A stretch of DNA of 16,829 nucleotides from Catenibacterium sp. co_0103 (GCF_004168205.1 NZ_RCYB01000044.1:1-16829), one strand, 5' to 3'. Shown: positions 1-7,861, counted from the stretch's first letter. Numbers and translations: made by a program. Notes: generated from the letters alone by a model not told the origin.

Positions 1-82
1 TGACATAGTAAGTAATGTTCGTGAGAACTTACATTATCTCGATGTGAGTATATTTAATCACATTTTGAGTGGCAGAATGATT

Positions 83-904
83 ATGTATAAAATGATGTTA
101 TCGGATTTAGATGAAACACTTCTTATAGGACAGCATGTTCCTGTATTTAATCAGGAGGCTATACGTGAGGCTAAAAAGCATGGTTTGCGTTTTGTAGTCG
201 CAACGGGACGATCTCATAGAATGATTGGGGATATTCTTAAAGAAATTGGTACATATGATATGCCTGGTGAATATTCTATTTGCTTTAATGGGGGTCTTGT
301 AGTAGAGAATAAAGACTTTAAGATTCTTCATTTCCAGGGTCTTGATTATGAATTATTAAAGAAATGTTTTGATTATGGATGTAAAGAAAATCTTTGCATG
401 CTCGTTTTCACATTAGACTGCTGTTATATTTATAATCCAGATGAATTTGAAGTAAATAGAAAGATTGAACAGAAAACGCCAATGAAGGTGATCTATGATC
501 ATGAGACTGAATTCTTAAAAAATGAGTCTATTGCTAAGATTCTTTTAGTAAAGAGAGATATGAATTATTTGAAGGAATTACGTGATGAGATGTATCAGGA
601 TATTGGAAATCAAGTAGAACTCACTTTCTCTTCTAATCGTTATCTAGAATGTAATACGAGTGGTATTAATAAAGGTGTAGGTTTAAAGTGGCTTGCAGAT
701 TATTTGAATATTGATATTAATGATACAATTGCGATTGGCGATAATTATAATGATGTGTCAATGATTAAGGAAGCAGGACTAGGAGCCTGTGTGAGCTGTG
801 CTCATGATGATATTAAAGAAATCAGTGATTATGTCTGTGAAAAGAATTTTGATGAAGGTGCAGTGAAAGAAGTAATAGAAACATTTGTATTAAAGGAGGC
901 ATAA
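83..904 (+). CDS. Cof-type HAD-superfamily phosphatase, first of a tandem pair
   Basis: Predicted cytoplasmic Mg-dependent phosphatase of HAD subfamily IIB (Cof/YidA-like), a group acting on sugar phosphates and other small phosphorylated metabolites; the substrate cannot be told. Motif I is SDLDETLL (nucleophile D8, acid/base D10), motif II is VATGR, a motif III lysine lies in INKGVGL, and motif IV is GDNYND. The 273-residue length is normal for the family. The start is uncertain: the frame is open from base 2, with a GTG at 44 and ATGs at 77 and 83. I chose 83 because MYKMMLSDLDETLL matches the usual family N-terminus and the paralogue downstream; only a weak GAGTGG (67-72) serves as ribosome binding site. 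The gene ends three bases before the second HAD gene, whose ribosome binding site lies inside its 3' end, so they are surely co-transcribed. Confidence 0.85.
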   Translation: MYKMMLSDLDETLLIGQHVPVFNQEAIREAKKHGLRFVVATGRSHRMIGDILKEIGTYDMPGEYSICFNGGLVVENKDFKILHFQGLDYELLKKCFDYGCKENLCMLVFTLDCCYIYNPDEFEVNRKIEQKTPMKVIYDHETEFLKNESIAKILLVKRDMNYLKELRDEMYQDIGNQVELTFSSNRYLECNTSGINKGVGLKWLADYLNIDINDTIAIGDNYNDVSMIKEAGLGACVSCAHDDIKEISDYVCEKNFDEGAVKEVIETFVLKEA

Positions 905-907
905 GAG

Positions 908-1738
908 ATGGAATATAAATTAATTGCAAGTGATTTAGATGAAACTTTATTAAATGATGACCATGTTGTACCAGAAAGTAATATTTATTGGATTCAAAAA
1001 GCAGTGAAGGAACGTGGGGTAAAGTTTGTACCAGCAACAGGAAGAGGTTATATGCAGATCTTACCTGAACTTACACAGTTAGGTTTAAAAGATATGGAAG
1101 GAGAATATGTTTTAAGCTTCAACGGTGCTGCTTTAACTGAGAATAAAGATAATCGTATTATTGAATTCAATGGCTTAGGATTTGATAAGATGAAGGAAAT
1201 CTTTGAATTTGGTTTAAAACAGGATGTCTGCATACATGTTTATACAAATGATACACTTTATATATATAACTTAAGTGAGTCTGAAGCAGAAAGACTCAAG
1301 CATCAAAAGCTTGAAGTAGTTTATCCAAAAGAAAATAGTGTTGATTTCTTAAAGGATGCCACTATCGCAAAGATTTTATATCAGAATGTGGATGTGCCTT
1401 ATTTAATGAGTCTAGAACCAAAAATGACAGATATTACTAAAGGATGTTCAGTGAGCTATTCTTCTAATCGTTATATGGAATTCAATAAAGAAGGCGTAGA
1501 TAAAGGAGTAGGACTCCAGCATCTTGCAGATCAATTAGGTATCAAGATAGAAGAAACTATTGCGGTTGGAGATAACTATAATGATATGGCAATGCTTAAA
1601 AAAGCAGGTTTAGCTGTCGCTGCAGGTAATGCGGTTGAAGATGTTAAAAAAGCATGTGACTACACAACGCATGCAGATAATAATGAAGGTGTAGTTGCGG
1701 AATTAATTAAGAAATTTATTTTTCATGAAGACATTTAA
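908..1738 (+). CDS. Cof-type HAD-superfamily phosphatase, second of a tandem pair
   Basis: Second HAD subfamily IIB phosphatase (276 aa), clearly homologous to the gene just upstream over its whole length. Shared blocks include SDLDETLL (D9, D11), ATGR, SSNRY-E-N, KGVGL and GDNYND, covering all four HAD motifs plus the cap domain. Substrate is unknown; the family dephosphorylates small metabolites in the cytoplasm. The start ATG has a strong AAAGGAGG at 892-899, inside the end of the first HAD gene. Its last 14 bases overlap the start of ung, so the pair is at the head of a translationally coupled unit HAD-HAD-ung-folC. The duplication probably arose in place, since the copies are adjacent and in the same orientation. 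Confidence 0.88.
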   Translation: MEYKLIASDLDETLLNDDHVVPESNIYWIQKAVKERGVKFVPATGRGYMQILPELTQLGLKDMEGEYVLSFNGAALTENKDNRIIEFNGLGFDKMKEIFEFGLKQDVCIHVYTNDTLYIYNLSESEAERLKHQKLEVVYPKENSVDFLKDATIAKILYQNVDVPYLMSLEPKMTDITKGCSVSYSSNRYMEFNKEGVDKGVGLQHLADQLGIKIEETIAVGDNYNDMAMLKKAGLAVAAGNAVEDVKKACDYTTHADNNEGVVAELIKKFIFHEDI

Positions 1739-2381
1739 ATCTATTATTGAAAATGAAGCCAAACAGCCTTACTATCAAGCATTACATGAATTTGTAGAAG
1801 CAGAATATGCTTCTAAGACAATATTTCCTCCTCATAATCATATATTGCATGCATTTAACTTCTGTGATTATGAAGATATAAAGGTTGTTATTATAGGTCA
1901 GGATCCCTATCATGAATTACATCAAGCCAATGGTTTAGCTTTTAGTGTGAATAAAGGTGTACGCATACCACCTTCACTTGTGAATATTTATAAAGAAGCT
2001 CATAATGATGTAGGTATTGATATACCAAATCATGGTGATTTGACAGCCTGGGCAAAGCAGGGTGTTCTTCTTTTGAATACTGTCTTAACAGTAGAGAAAG
2101 GATGTGCAAATTCTCATAAAGGTAAAGGCTGGGAAATCTTTACTGATCATATTATTGAAGAGATGAATAAACGTGAAAAGCCTGTTGTGTTTATTTTATG
2201 GGGACGTCAGGCAGAAAACAAAGCCAGTATGATTGATACAAATAAACATTGTGTTATTACAAGTGCGCATCCATCTCCTTTGAGTGCTCATCGTGGTTTC
2301 TTTGGCTCTAAGCCATTTTCTCGTACTAATGAATTTCTTGTTAGTCAAGGGATAGAACCAATAGATTGGAGGATTGATTAA
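1725..2381 (+). CDS. ung: Uracil-DNA glycosylase, family 1
   Basis: Removes uracil from DNA (from cytosine deamination or dUTP incorporation) by cleaving the N-glycosidic bond, starting base excision repair. The 218-residue protein is full length for family 1 UDG. Visible motifs: the water-activating loop GQDPYH at 58-63 with catalytic D60; the uracil-stacking F73 in GLAFSV; N118 in LLLNTVLTV, which reads uracil; and the minor-groove loop HPSPLS at 182-187 with H182, followed by the usual GFFGSKPFSR. The ATG at 1725 lies inside the second HAD gene, a 14-base overlap in a different frame, without an obvious strong ribosome binding site, which suggests translational coupling. The stop shares a base with the folC start (TAATG). 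Confidence 0.97.
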   Translation: MKTFKSIIENEAKQPYYQALHEFVEAEYASKTIFPPHNHILHAFNFCDYEDIKVVIIGQDPYHELHQANGLAFSVNKGVRIPPSLVNIYKEAHNDVGIDIPNHGDLTAWAKQGVLLLNTVLTVEKGCANSHKGKGWEIFTDHIIEEMNKREKPVVFILWGRQAENKASMIDTNKHCVITSAHPSPLSAHRGFFGSKPFSRTNEFLVSQGIEPIDWRID

Positions 2382-3586
2382 TGTTTAGAAATATAGATAA
2401 AGCAATCGCATATATTGAATCTAAGAGACATAAGAATACAATTGAATCATTTGGAAGAATCCTAGAAGAATTAGGCATTAATACAAAACAGAAGAATATG
2501 ATTCATATTGCAGGTACAAATGGAAAAGGTTCTACAGTGAACTATCTAAGAAGTATTTTAAATGCGCACGGATATCATGTAGGAACATTTACTTCTCCTT
2601 ATATGATTAAGCATAATGATCGTATTCGTATTGATGATCATCCTATTAGCGATGAAGATTTACTTGCACTCATTAATAAATATGAATCAGTCATTGAAGA
2701 AAAGAATCTATCTATGTTTGAAATTGATGTTTTAATCATGTTAGATTATTTCTCTACTCATGACTTAGATTATCGTATTATTGAATGTGGTATTGGTGGT
2801 GCTAATGATAAGACAAATGTCATTCAGCCAATTATTAGTGCAATCACTAATATTGGAAATGACCACTTAGATCAGATTGGCCCTAGTCTTTATGATGTCA
2901 TTAATGAAAAGATGGGAATCATTAAAGAAGGACAATACTTTATTACAAGTGAAGTAGAAGGAACAGTACTAGCAAGATTACAGGAACAATGTGATGCAAT
3001 GGGTGCGACAATGGTTGTTGTACCTGAATATCAGGTATCACGTTATCCATTCCATTTCCGTTATCGTGATATGGCCTTTACTTTAAAGAATCAGGGAATC
3101 TATCAGATTGCGAATGCTCGTTTAGCTCTTACTATTGCGAATAAGCTTATTACTTTAGATTCAGAAACAACTGAAAAGGCGATAGAAAGTGCTGTATGGT
3201 ATGGTCGTTTTGAAATGATGACTGTAGCAGGACATCAAGTTATTCTTGATGGTGCGCATAATACGGATGGTATTAAAGCGTTACTAAGTACAGTGCAGTA
3301 TGTCCGTGCTGAAGATACAGTCTTTATCTTTTCAGGTTTAAAGGATAAAGATGTGGATGAAATGATTGAACTGATTGATGAAGCAGGTTATCCAATTTAT
3401 CTCACTTCATTCAATGATGAACGTGCATCTGATTTAGCTAGTTATCGTAGCTTTAGTACTGTAACTGTAGTCCCACATTTTGCGGAAGCTATTAAAGTCG
3501 CATTACTTAAACATGATCAGATTGTTATTACAGGTTCACTTCATTTTATTTCTTCTATAAGAAAATATCTCAAACAGAATTATTAA
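2381..3586 (+). CDS. folC: Folylpolyglutamate synthase (possibly also dihydrofolate synthase)
   Basis: ATP-dependent Mur-ligase-family enzyme that adds glutamate residues to tetrahydrofolate; in many bacteria the same protein also converts dihydropteroate to dihydrofolate. The 401-residue sequence shows the P-loop GTNGKGS at 45-51, the folate-binding TSPYMIKHNDRIRI stretch (71-84), ECGIGGANDKTNV at 135-147 (family pattern ECGxGGxxDxTNV), ITNIGNDHLDQIG (155-167), and in the C-terminal domain GRFE and DGAHN. Whether it has both activities cannot be read by eye. The ATG overlaps the ung stop by one base, so it is translationally coupled. It is the last gene of its unit: a strong terminator starts two bases after its stop. 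Confidence 0.94.
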   Translation: MFRNIDKAIAYIESKRHKNTIESFGRILEELGINTKQKNMIHIAGTNGKGSTVNYLRSILNAHGYHVGTFTSPYMIKHNDRIRIDDHPISDEDLLALINKYESVIEEKNLSMFEIDVLIMLDYFSTHDLDYRIIECGIGGANDKTNVIQPIISAITNIGNDHLDQIGPSLYDVINEKMGIIKEGQYFITSEVEGTVLARLQEQCDAMGATMVVVPEYQVSRYPFHFRYRDMAFTLKNQGIYQIANARLALTIANKLITLDSETTEKAIESAVWYGRFEMMTVAGHQVILDGAHNTDGIKALLSTVQYVRAEDTVFIFSGLKDKDVDEMIELIDEAGYPIYLTSFNDERASDLASYRSFSTVTVVPHFAEAIKVALLKHDQIVITGSLHFISSIRKYLKQNY

Positions 3587-3587
3587 G

Positions 3588-3616
3588 TCAGACTTACGCG
3601 TAAGTCTGATTTTTTT
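3588..3616 (+). terminator. Rho-independent terminator after folC
   Basis: A perfect 22-base palindrome (3588-3609, each arm TCAGACTTACG/CGTAAGTCTGA) is followed directly by seven T residues (3610-3616). It starts right after the folC stop and ends the HAD-HAD-ung-folC unit. The stem is self-complementary, so it would terminate in the other direction only weakly, as there is no A-run of similar length on its left. Confidence 0.95.
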
Positions 3617-3619
3617 ATA

Positions 3620-3648
3620 TTTAAAATGTAATAGATGTGTAGTATAAT
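3620..3648 (+). promoter_or_regulatory. Candidate distal sigma-A promoter of the glg operon
   Basis: TTTAAA (3620-3625, four of six matches to TTGACA), a 17-base spacer, then a perfect TATAAT (3643-3648). It lies just after the folC terminator and 114 bases before glgC, pointing at it. The predicted start of transcription is near 3655. Confidence 0.6.
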
Positions 3649-3703
3649 AAATGTAGTAATTTAATGAAATTGAATCTTATAACTATCATAATTGTACCAA
3701 TTG

Positions 3704-3712
3704 TGGTAGAAT
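3704..3712 (+). promoter_or_regulatory. Candidate proximal extended -10 promoter of the glg operon
   Basis: An extended -10 element, TGG plus TAGAAT (3704-3712; TAGAAT itself at 3707-3712). No good -35 is seen 16-18 bases upstream, which extended -10 promoters tolerate. The start would be near 3719, placing the cre-like site at about +8 to +21. A small inverted repeat TACCA-ATTG-TGGTA (3695-3708) overlaps the element. Confidence 0.45.
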
Positions 3713-3725
3713 AGATTTATCAAAA

Positions 3726-3739
3726 AGAAAGCGATTACA
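3726..3739 (+). promoter_or_regulatory. Candidate CcpA-binding cre site in front of glgC
   Basis: AGAAAGCGATTACA fits the Bacillus cre consensus TGWAANCGNTNWCA at every defined position but the first (A for T). It sits between the proximal -10 element and the glgC ribosome binding site, a position where CcpA normally blocks transcription. If real, glycogen synthesis is under carbon catabolite control. The match is by eye; a 14-base degenerate motif can also occur by chance. Confidence 0.5.
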
Positions 3740-3762
3740 TTTTTTTAGGAGGAGATAGAGAA

Positions 3763-4890
3763 ATGGGTAAAGAAATCGTTGCTATGATCCTAGCCGGTGG
3801 CCGCGGAACAAGATTAAAAGAATTAACTGCGAAAGTTGCTAAACCTGCTGTCTACTTTGGTGGTAAATATCGTATTATTGACTTCCCACTAAGTAACTGT
3901 GCCAATTCAGGTATTGATGTAGTAGGTGTTTTAACACAGTATGAATCAGTGCTATTAGGAACTTATGTTGGTTCAGGTACTAAATGGGGTCTTGATGGTA
4001 ATAACTCACTTGCTGCAATTCTACCAGCACGTGAAAGAGGAGAAGTAGGTGCTACTTGGTATGCAGGTACTGCTGATGCAATTTATCAGAATATTAGCTT
4101 CTTAGATCAGTATGATCCAGAATATGTATTGATTTTATCTGGTGACCACATTTATAAGATGGATTATGAAGAAATGTTGAATGTGCATAAAGAAAAAGGT
4201 GCAGATTTAACTGTTGCTGTATTAAATGTTTCCTTAAAAGAAGCAAGCCGTTTTGGTATCATGAATACAGATGATAAAGGCTATATTTATGAATTCGAAG
4301 AAAAACCAGAAAAACCAAAATCTACATTGGCTTCAATGGGTATTTATATCTTCAGTTATAAAGAATTACGTAAATACTTAATTGCGGATGCAGCAGATGA
4401 AAACAGTAAGCATGACTTTGGTATGAATATTATTCCTGCCATGCTTGCAGATAAGAAGAAGTTATATGCTTGGACTTTTGATGGCTATTGGAAAGATGTA
4501 GGAACTGTTGAAAGCTTATGGCAGGCAAATATGGACCTTCTTGATGATAAAGAACTTGATCTTTATAACATCAAGAAAGATTGGAAGATCTACTCAGAAG
4601 ATACACTTGGTAAACCACAGTTAATTGGTAAAGATGCAAGTGTAAAGAAATCATTAGTTACACAGGGATGTGTTGTTAATGGTGAAGTTGAAGGATCTGT
4701 TTTATTCAATAATGTTAACGTAGGTGAAGGTGCTAAGGTTATTGATTCAGTATTAATGCCTGGTGTTCTTATTGAAGAGGGCGCTGTTGTCAAAAAAGCA
4801 ATTATTGATGAAGGCGTTGTAATTAAAGCTGGAACAGTTGTGAATGATGAAGCAAAAGAAGTCGCTTTAGTAAGTGACAATGGCAGATAA
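3763..4890 (+). CDS. glgC: Glucose-1-phosphate adenylyltransferase (ADP-glucose pyrophosphorylase), catalytic subunit
   Basis: Makes ADP-glucose from ATP and glucose-1-phosphate, the committed step of bacterial glycogen synthesis. The 375-residue protein has the nucleotidyltransferase loop GGRGTRL at 12-18 followed by [19 protein letters not shown], then [22 protein letters not shown] (substrate and metal site), EFEEKP and [15 protein letters not shown]. The last 90 or so residues form a left-handed beta-helix of hexapeptide repeats. All catalytic elements are present, in contrast to glgD next door. A strong ribosome binding site (AGGAGG, about 3748) precedes the ATG. It is the first gene of glgC-glgD-glgA, downstream of two candidate promoters and a cre-like site. 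Confidence 0.96.
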   Translation: MGKEIVAMILAGGRGTRLKELTAKVAKPAVYFGGKYRIIDFPLSNCANSGIDVVGVLTQYESVLLGTYVGSGTKWGLDGNNSLAAILPARERGEVGATWYAGTADAIYQNISFLDQYDPEYVLILSGDHIYKMDYEEMLNVHKEKGADLTVAVLNVSLKEASRFGIMNTDDKGYIYEFEEKPEKPKSTLASMGIYIFSYKELRKYLIADAADENSKHDFGMNIIPAMLADKKKLYAWTFDGYWKDVGTVESLWQANMDLLDDKELDLYNIKKDWKIYSEDTLGKPQLIGKDASVKKSLVTQGCVVNGEVEGSVLFNNVNVGEGAKVIDSVLMPGVLIEEGAVVKKAIIDEGVVIKAGTVVNDEAKEVALVSDNGR

Positions 4891-4904
4891 GGAGTGAAGA
4901 GCAA

Positions 4905-6014
4905 ATGGCAAATGTAGTAGGATTAATCAATTTACATAGTGATGTATCTTTGAAAGGATTAACAGAAAGACGTCCAGTTGCTTCAGTTAGCTTCTTGGGT
5001 CGTTATGGTGTTATTGACTTCGTATTATCTAACTTTTCAAATTCTCGTATTGATAAAGTTGGTATTTTAGTAAAAGAAAAACCAAGATCATTATTGAAAC
5101 ATATTGGTTCTGGTAATGCATGGAACTTTAACTCTAAAAGAGGTGGTATTTCATTATTATATGATGAAAAATATGCAAACAGTAACATGTACAACCATGA
5201 CATCAACAATATGTTAGAAAATATTGCATTCTTAGAAAAATCAACTGAAGATTATGTTGTTATTTCTCCAGCACATATCATTACTACTATGGATTTCTCT
5301 GATGTTGTAGAAGCACATGAAAAATCTGGCTGTGATGTGACTGTCGTATATAAGAAGATTAAGGATGCGAATGAAGCATTTATCGGTTCTGATTTCTTAA
5401 AGATTAAGGACAAGCAGGTTGTTGATTTTGAATTAAATAAAGGCAATCGCAAGGATCGTTCAATCTCACTTGAAACTTATGTAATTAATAGAAAAGCATT
5501 AATCAAGATGCTTTATAAAGCACAGAAAGTATCTGTATTCTATGATTTAAGAGATACTTTAAATTATTTAAAAGATGAAATGAAAATCAACGCTTATGAA
5601 TATAAAGGATTTGCAAAATGCATTGATTCATATGCAGCTTACTTCAAGACATCTCTTGAATTCCTTGATATCGATGTATCAACTCAGGCATTCAAGTCTA
5701 ACTGGCCAATTTTCACAAATACTAACGATACACCACCTTCAAAGTATCTAAAGGATGCTGAAGTAAAGAGCTCTTATATTGCGAACGGTGTATTTGTAGA
5801 TGGAGTTGTCGAAAATAGTATCTTAGGACGTAATGTTAAGATTGGTAAAGGCGCTGTTGTTAAGAACTCTATCCTATTTAGTGGTTCTTCAGTAGAAGCA
5901 GGCGCTCATCTTGAAAATGTTATTATGGATAAAGATGCTAAAGTAAAACATGTTAAAGAACTTATTGGCGATGCAAGTGATCCATTGTATGTCAAAGAAG
6001 GTGACATTGTCTAA
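4905..6014 (+). CDS. glgD: ADP-glucose pyrophosphorylase accessory subunit
   Basis: A 369-residue homologue of GlgC that forms a mixed complex with it in Bacillota and raises its activity; GlgD alone is poorly active or inactive (established for the Geobacillus/Bacillus family). The sequence agrees: the catalytic loop GGRGTRL of GlgC is replaced by an unrelated INLHSDVSLKGL stretch, and [10 protein letters not shown] is replaced by ISPAHIITTMDF, while the fold is kept (LGRYGVIDFVLSNFSNSRID, the beta-helix repeats near the C-terminus). AAGGAGTG at 4889-4896 is its ribosome binding site, overlapping the glgC stop. The 14-base gap to glgC and the one-base overlap with glgA mark a single operon. 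Confidence 0.93.
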   Translation: MANVVGLINLHSDVSLKGLTERRPVASVSFLGRYGVIDFVLSNFSNSRIDKVGILVKEKPRSLLKHIGSGNAWNFNSKRGGISLLYDEKYANSNMYNHDINNMLENIAFLEKSTEDYVVISPAHIITTMDFSDVVEAHEKSGCDVTVVYKKIKDANEAFIGSDFLKIKDKQVVDFELNKGNRKDRSISLETYVINRKALIKMLYKAQKVSVFYDLRDTLNYLKDEMKINAYEYKGFAKCIDSYAAYFKTSLEFLDIDVSTQAFKSNWPIFTNTNDTPPSKYLKDAEVKSSYIANGVFVDGVVENSILGRNVKIGKGAVVKNSILFSGSSVEAGAHLENVIMDKDAKVKHVKELIGDASDPLYVKEGDIV

Positions 6015-7444
6015 TGAGAATCGTTTTTGCTGCTGGTGAAGCACTTCCTTATATTAAATCTGGAGGGCTCGCTGACGTTATCGGTTCTTTACCAAAAGAA
6101 CTTGTGAAGAAAGGTCATGAATGTTATGTCATTCTTCCTAAGTATCAGGATATCAAGTTTCCAGAAACTTTAGAATATGTGACTAACTTCTATTTATGGG
6201 TAGGATGGAGAAGATGCTATTGTGGTGTCTTTAAGGCAGTATATGATGGTGTGACTTATTTCTTTGTGGATAATGAACAATATTTCAGAAGACCTGGTTT
6301 ATATGGTTATGATGATGATTATGAAAGATTCGCATTTTATGACTTTGCAGTTCTTGAATGCTTATCTCGTTTAAATATCATGCCAGATATCTTATCATTA
6401 CATGACTGGCAGACTGCTATGATTGCGCCTTTATACAAAGAAAGATATTGCTATTATGATTTCTATGGTAATGTGAAGATTACATTCACAATCCATAATA
6501 TCGCTTATCAAGGTAAATGTGATCCATTCTTATTGAATGATCTATTCGGTTTAGATAACTACTTATATTACAATGGTAATGTACGTAATGATGATTGCAT
6601 GAACATGATGAAAGCAGCTATTCTTTATTCAGATGCAATTACAACTGTATCTCCAACTTATGCCAAGGAGATTCTAACAGATGCTTATGGTGAAGGATTA
6701 CAGAGTATCCTTGCTATGCGTAAAGATGATCTTTATGGTATTTTGAATGGTATCGATTATGATACAAATAACCCAGAAACAGATCCGAATATTCCTTACC
6801 ATTTCAACGCTAATAGTGTTTATACTGAAAAGGTGAAGGATAAGCTTGCATTACAGGCTGAGGTAGGATTACCACAGGATCCTGATGTTGCACTTATTGG
6901 TATTGTAACTAGATTAACATGGCAGAAGGGTTTAGACTTGATCCTTAATCGTATGGAAGAAATCTTGCAGAGAAAGGTTCAGCTATTAATTCTTGGTGCT
7001 GGTGATAAGAAATATGAAGAACCATTAGAAGAAATTGCTGGTTTTGGTAATCCAAAGATTTCATTACAGTTAAAATATGATTTTGGTTTATCTTGTCGTA
7101 TTTATGCAGGCTGTGATATGTTCTTAATGCCTTCGTTATTTGAACCATGCGGATTATCTCAGATGATGTCTTTACGTTATGGTACAATTCCTATCGTTAG
7201 AGAAACTGGTGGATTAAAAGACAGTGTTCAGCCATTCAATGAATTTGATGGTACTGGTACTGGATTTAGTTTTGCTAATTATAATGCTCATGAAATGATG
7301 GACACTATCGATTATGCATTACATATCTACTATGATGATAAAGATCAATGGAATGGTTTAATTTATCGTGCTATGACTGAAAAATTAGACTGGGATCGTT
7401 CAGCTGATGAATATTTAAGAGTATTTGGTTCATTACTTGGTTAA
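6014..7444 (+). CDS. glgA: Glycogen synthase (ADP-glucose type, GT5)
   Basis: Transfers glucose from ADP-glucose to the non-reducing end of an alpha-1,4-glucan. The 476-residue length is typical of bacterial GT5 GlgA. Visible are the ADP-glucose-binding KSGGLADV (K15 onward), SLHDWQTA (128-135), TIHNIAYQG (159-167), GIVTRLTWQKG (296-306) and the C-terminal catalytic block PSLFEPCGLSQMMSLRYG (E377) followed by VRETGGLKDSV. The ATG overlaps the glgD stop by one base (TAATG), with AAGGTG about 11 bases upstream as ribosome binding site. It is the last gene of the glg operon; a hairpin starts four bases after its stop. No glgB or glgP is nearby, so branching and breakdown enzymes are encoded elsewhere or are absent. 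Confidence 0.96.
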   Translation: MRIVFAAGEALPYIKSGGLADVIGSLPKELVKKGHECYVILPKYQDIKFPETLEYVTNFYLWVGWRRCYCGVFKAVYDGVTYFFVDNEQYFRRPGLYGYDDDYERFAFYDFAVLECLSRLNIMPDILSLHDWQTAMIAPLYKERYCYYDFYGNVKITFTIHNIAYQGKCDPFLLNDLFGLDNYLYYNGNVRNDDCMNMMKAAILYSDAITTVSPTYAKEILTDAYGEGLQSILAMRKDDLYGILNGIDYDTNNPETDPNIPYHFNANSVYTEKVKDKLALQAEVGLPQDPDVALIGIVTRLTWQKGLDLILNRMEEILQRKVQLLILGAGDKKYEEPLEEIAGFGNPKISLQLKYDFGLSCRIYAGCDMFLMPSLFEPCGLSQMMSLRYGTIPIVRETGGLKDSVQPFNEFDGTGTGFSFANYNAHEMMDTIDYALHIYYDDKDQWNGLIYRAMTEKLDWDRSADEYLRVFGSLLG

Positions 7445-7447
7445 TAC

Positions 7448-7474
7448 AAAGATGGGGGGTTCCTCCATCTTTTT
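7448..7474 (+). terminator. Hairpin terminator after glgA, probably partial
   Basis: An 11-base-pair stem (7448-7458 with 7462-7472, AAAGATGGGGG against CCTCCATCTTT, one G-U pair) with a three-base loop is followed by a short T-run of five (7470-7474) that is then broken by GCC. The stem is strong but the U-tract is short, so read-through into the small gene at 7492 is likely. Confidence 0.8.
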
Positions 7475-7491
7475 GCCTAGGAGATGATATT

Positions 7492-7812
7492 ATGAGTTTG
7501 TTAGATAAAGTTAAAGAGTTTGCTGAAAGTGAAGAAGTACAAAAGGGTATTCAAAGAGTTAAAGAGAATACTGAAGAAATATTAAGTGAAGAGAATATTA
7601 ATAAGTGTGTTGATCGTGCAAAAGAAGCAGCACATACTGTTTCTGAATCAGAAACATTTCAAAAGGCCAAAGATGGCATTAAAAAAGTGACTGAAACAGA
7701 AGAATTCAAGGATGGTATGAATGATTTAAAGGACTTTGGTGCAAAAGGTTTGTCTCTTACATCTAAAGGTTTAGATAAGTTATCAAAAAAATTAAGTGAT
7801 ACAAAGAAATAA
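7492..7812 (+). CDS. Small charged helical repeat protein of unknown function
   Basis: A 106-residue protein I do not recognise as a named family. It is rich in Lys, Glu, Asp and Ser, has a single Cys (C39), no signal peptide and no membrane segment, and should be almost wholly helical. A degenerate motif recurs about four times, starting near residues 9, 28, 49 and 65: for example EFAESEEVQKGIQRVKEN, TVSESETFQKAKDGIKKV and KVTETEEFKDGMNDLKDF. Such amphipathic repeats recall LEA-like or YtxH/CsbD-like stress proteins, but this is a resemblance in character only. The ATG has a good ribosome binding site (AGGAGA, 7480-7485). It starts 17 bases after the glgA terminator hairpin with no room for a promoter between, so it probably depends on read-through from the glg operon. 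Codon use and composition look coding. Confidence 0.75.
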   Translation: MSLLDKVKEFAESEEVQKGIQRVKENTEEILSEENINKCVDRAKEAAHTVSESETFQKAKDGIKKVTETEEFKDGMNDLKDFGAKGLSLTSKGLDKLSKKLSDTKK

Positions 7813-7826
7813 GAACGGCGTTTGTC

Positions 7827-7855
7827 TTGAAGAATAGACGATAATTTGATATAGT
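7827..7855 (+). promoter_or_regulatory. Promoter of the cysS T-box transcript
   Basis: TTGAAG (7827-7832), a 17-base spacer and TATAGT (7850-7855). The TG of an extended -10 is present (TGA at 7847-7849). The predicted start near 7862 is a few bases before the first stem I pair of the T-box leader, which supports both calls. Confidence 0.75.
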
Positions 7856-7861
7856 GAAGTA

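Noticed and set aside
44..82. GTG at 44 as the start of the first HAD gene
   Set aside because: No ribosome binding site precedes it, and the extra residues have no match in the paralogue; the ATG at 83 (or 77) fits the family better.
4590..4904. Reverse-strand open frame of 104 codons opposite the 3' end of glgC
   Set aside because: It lies antisense to a well-conserved beta-helix region, its translation is Thr/Ser/Pro-rich low-complexity, and no promoter or family resemblance is seen.
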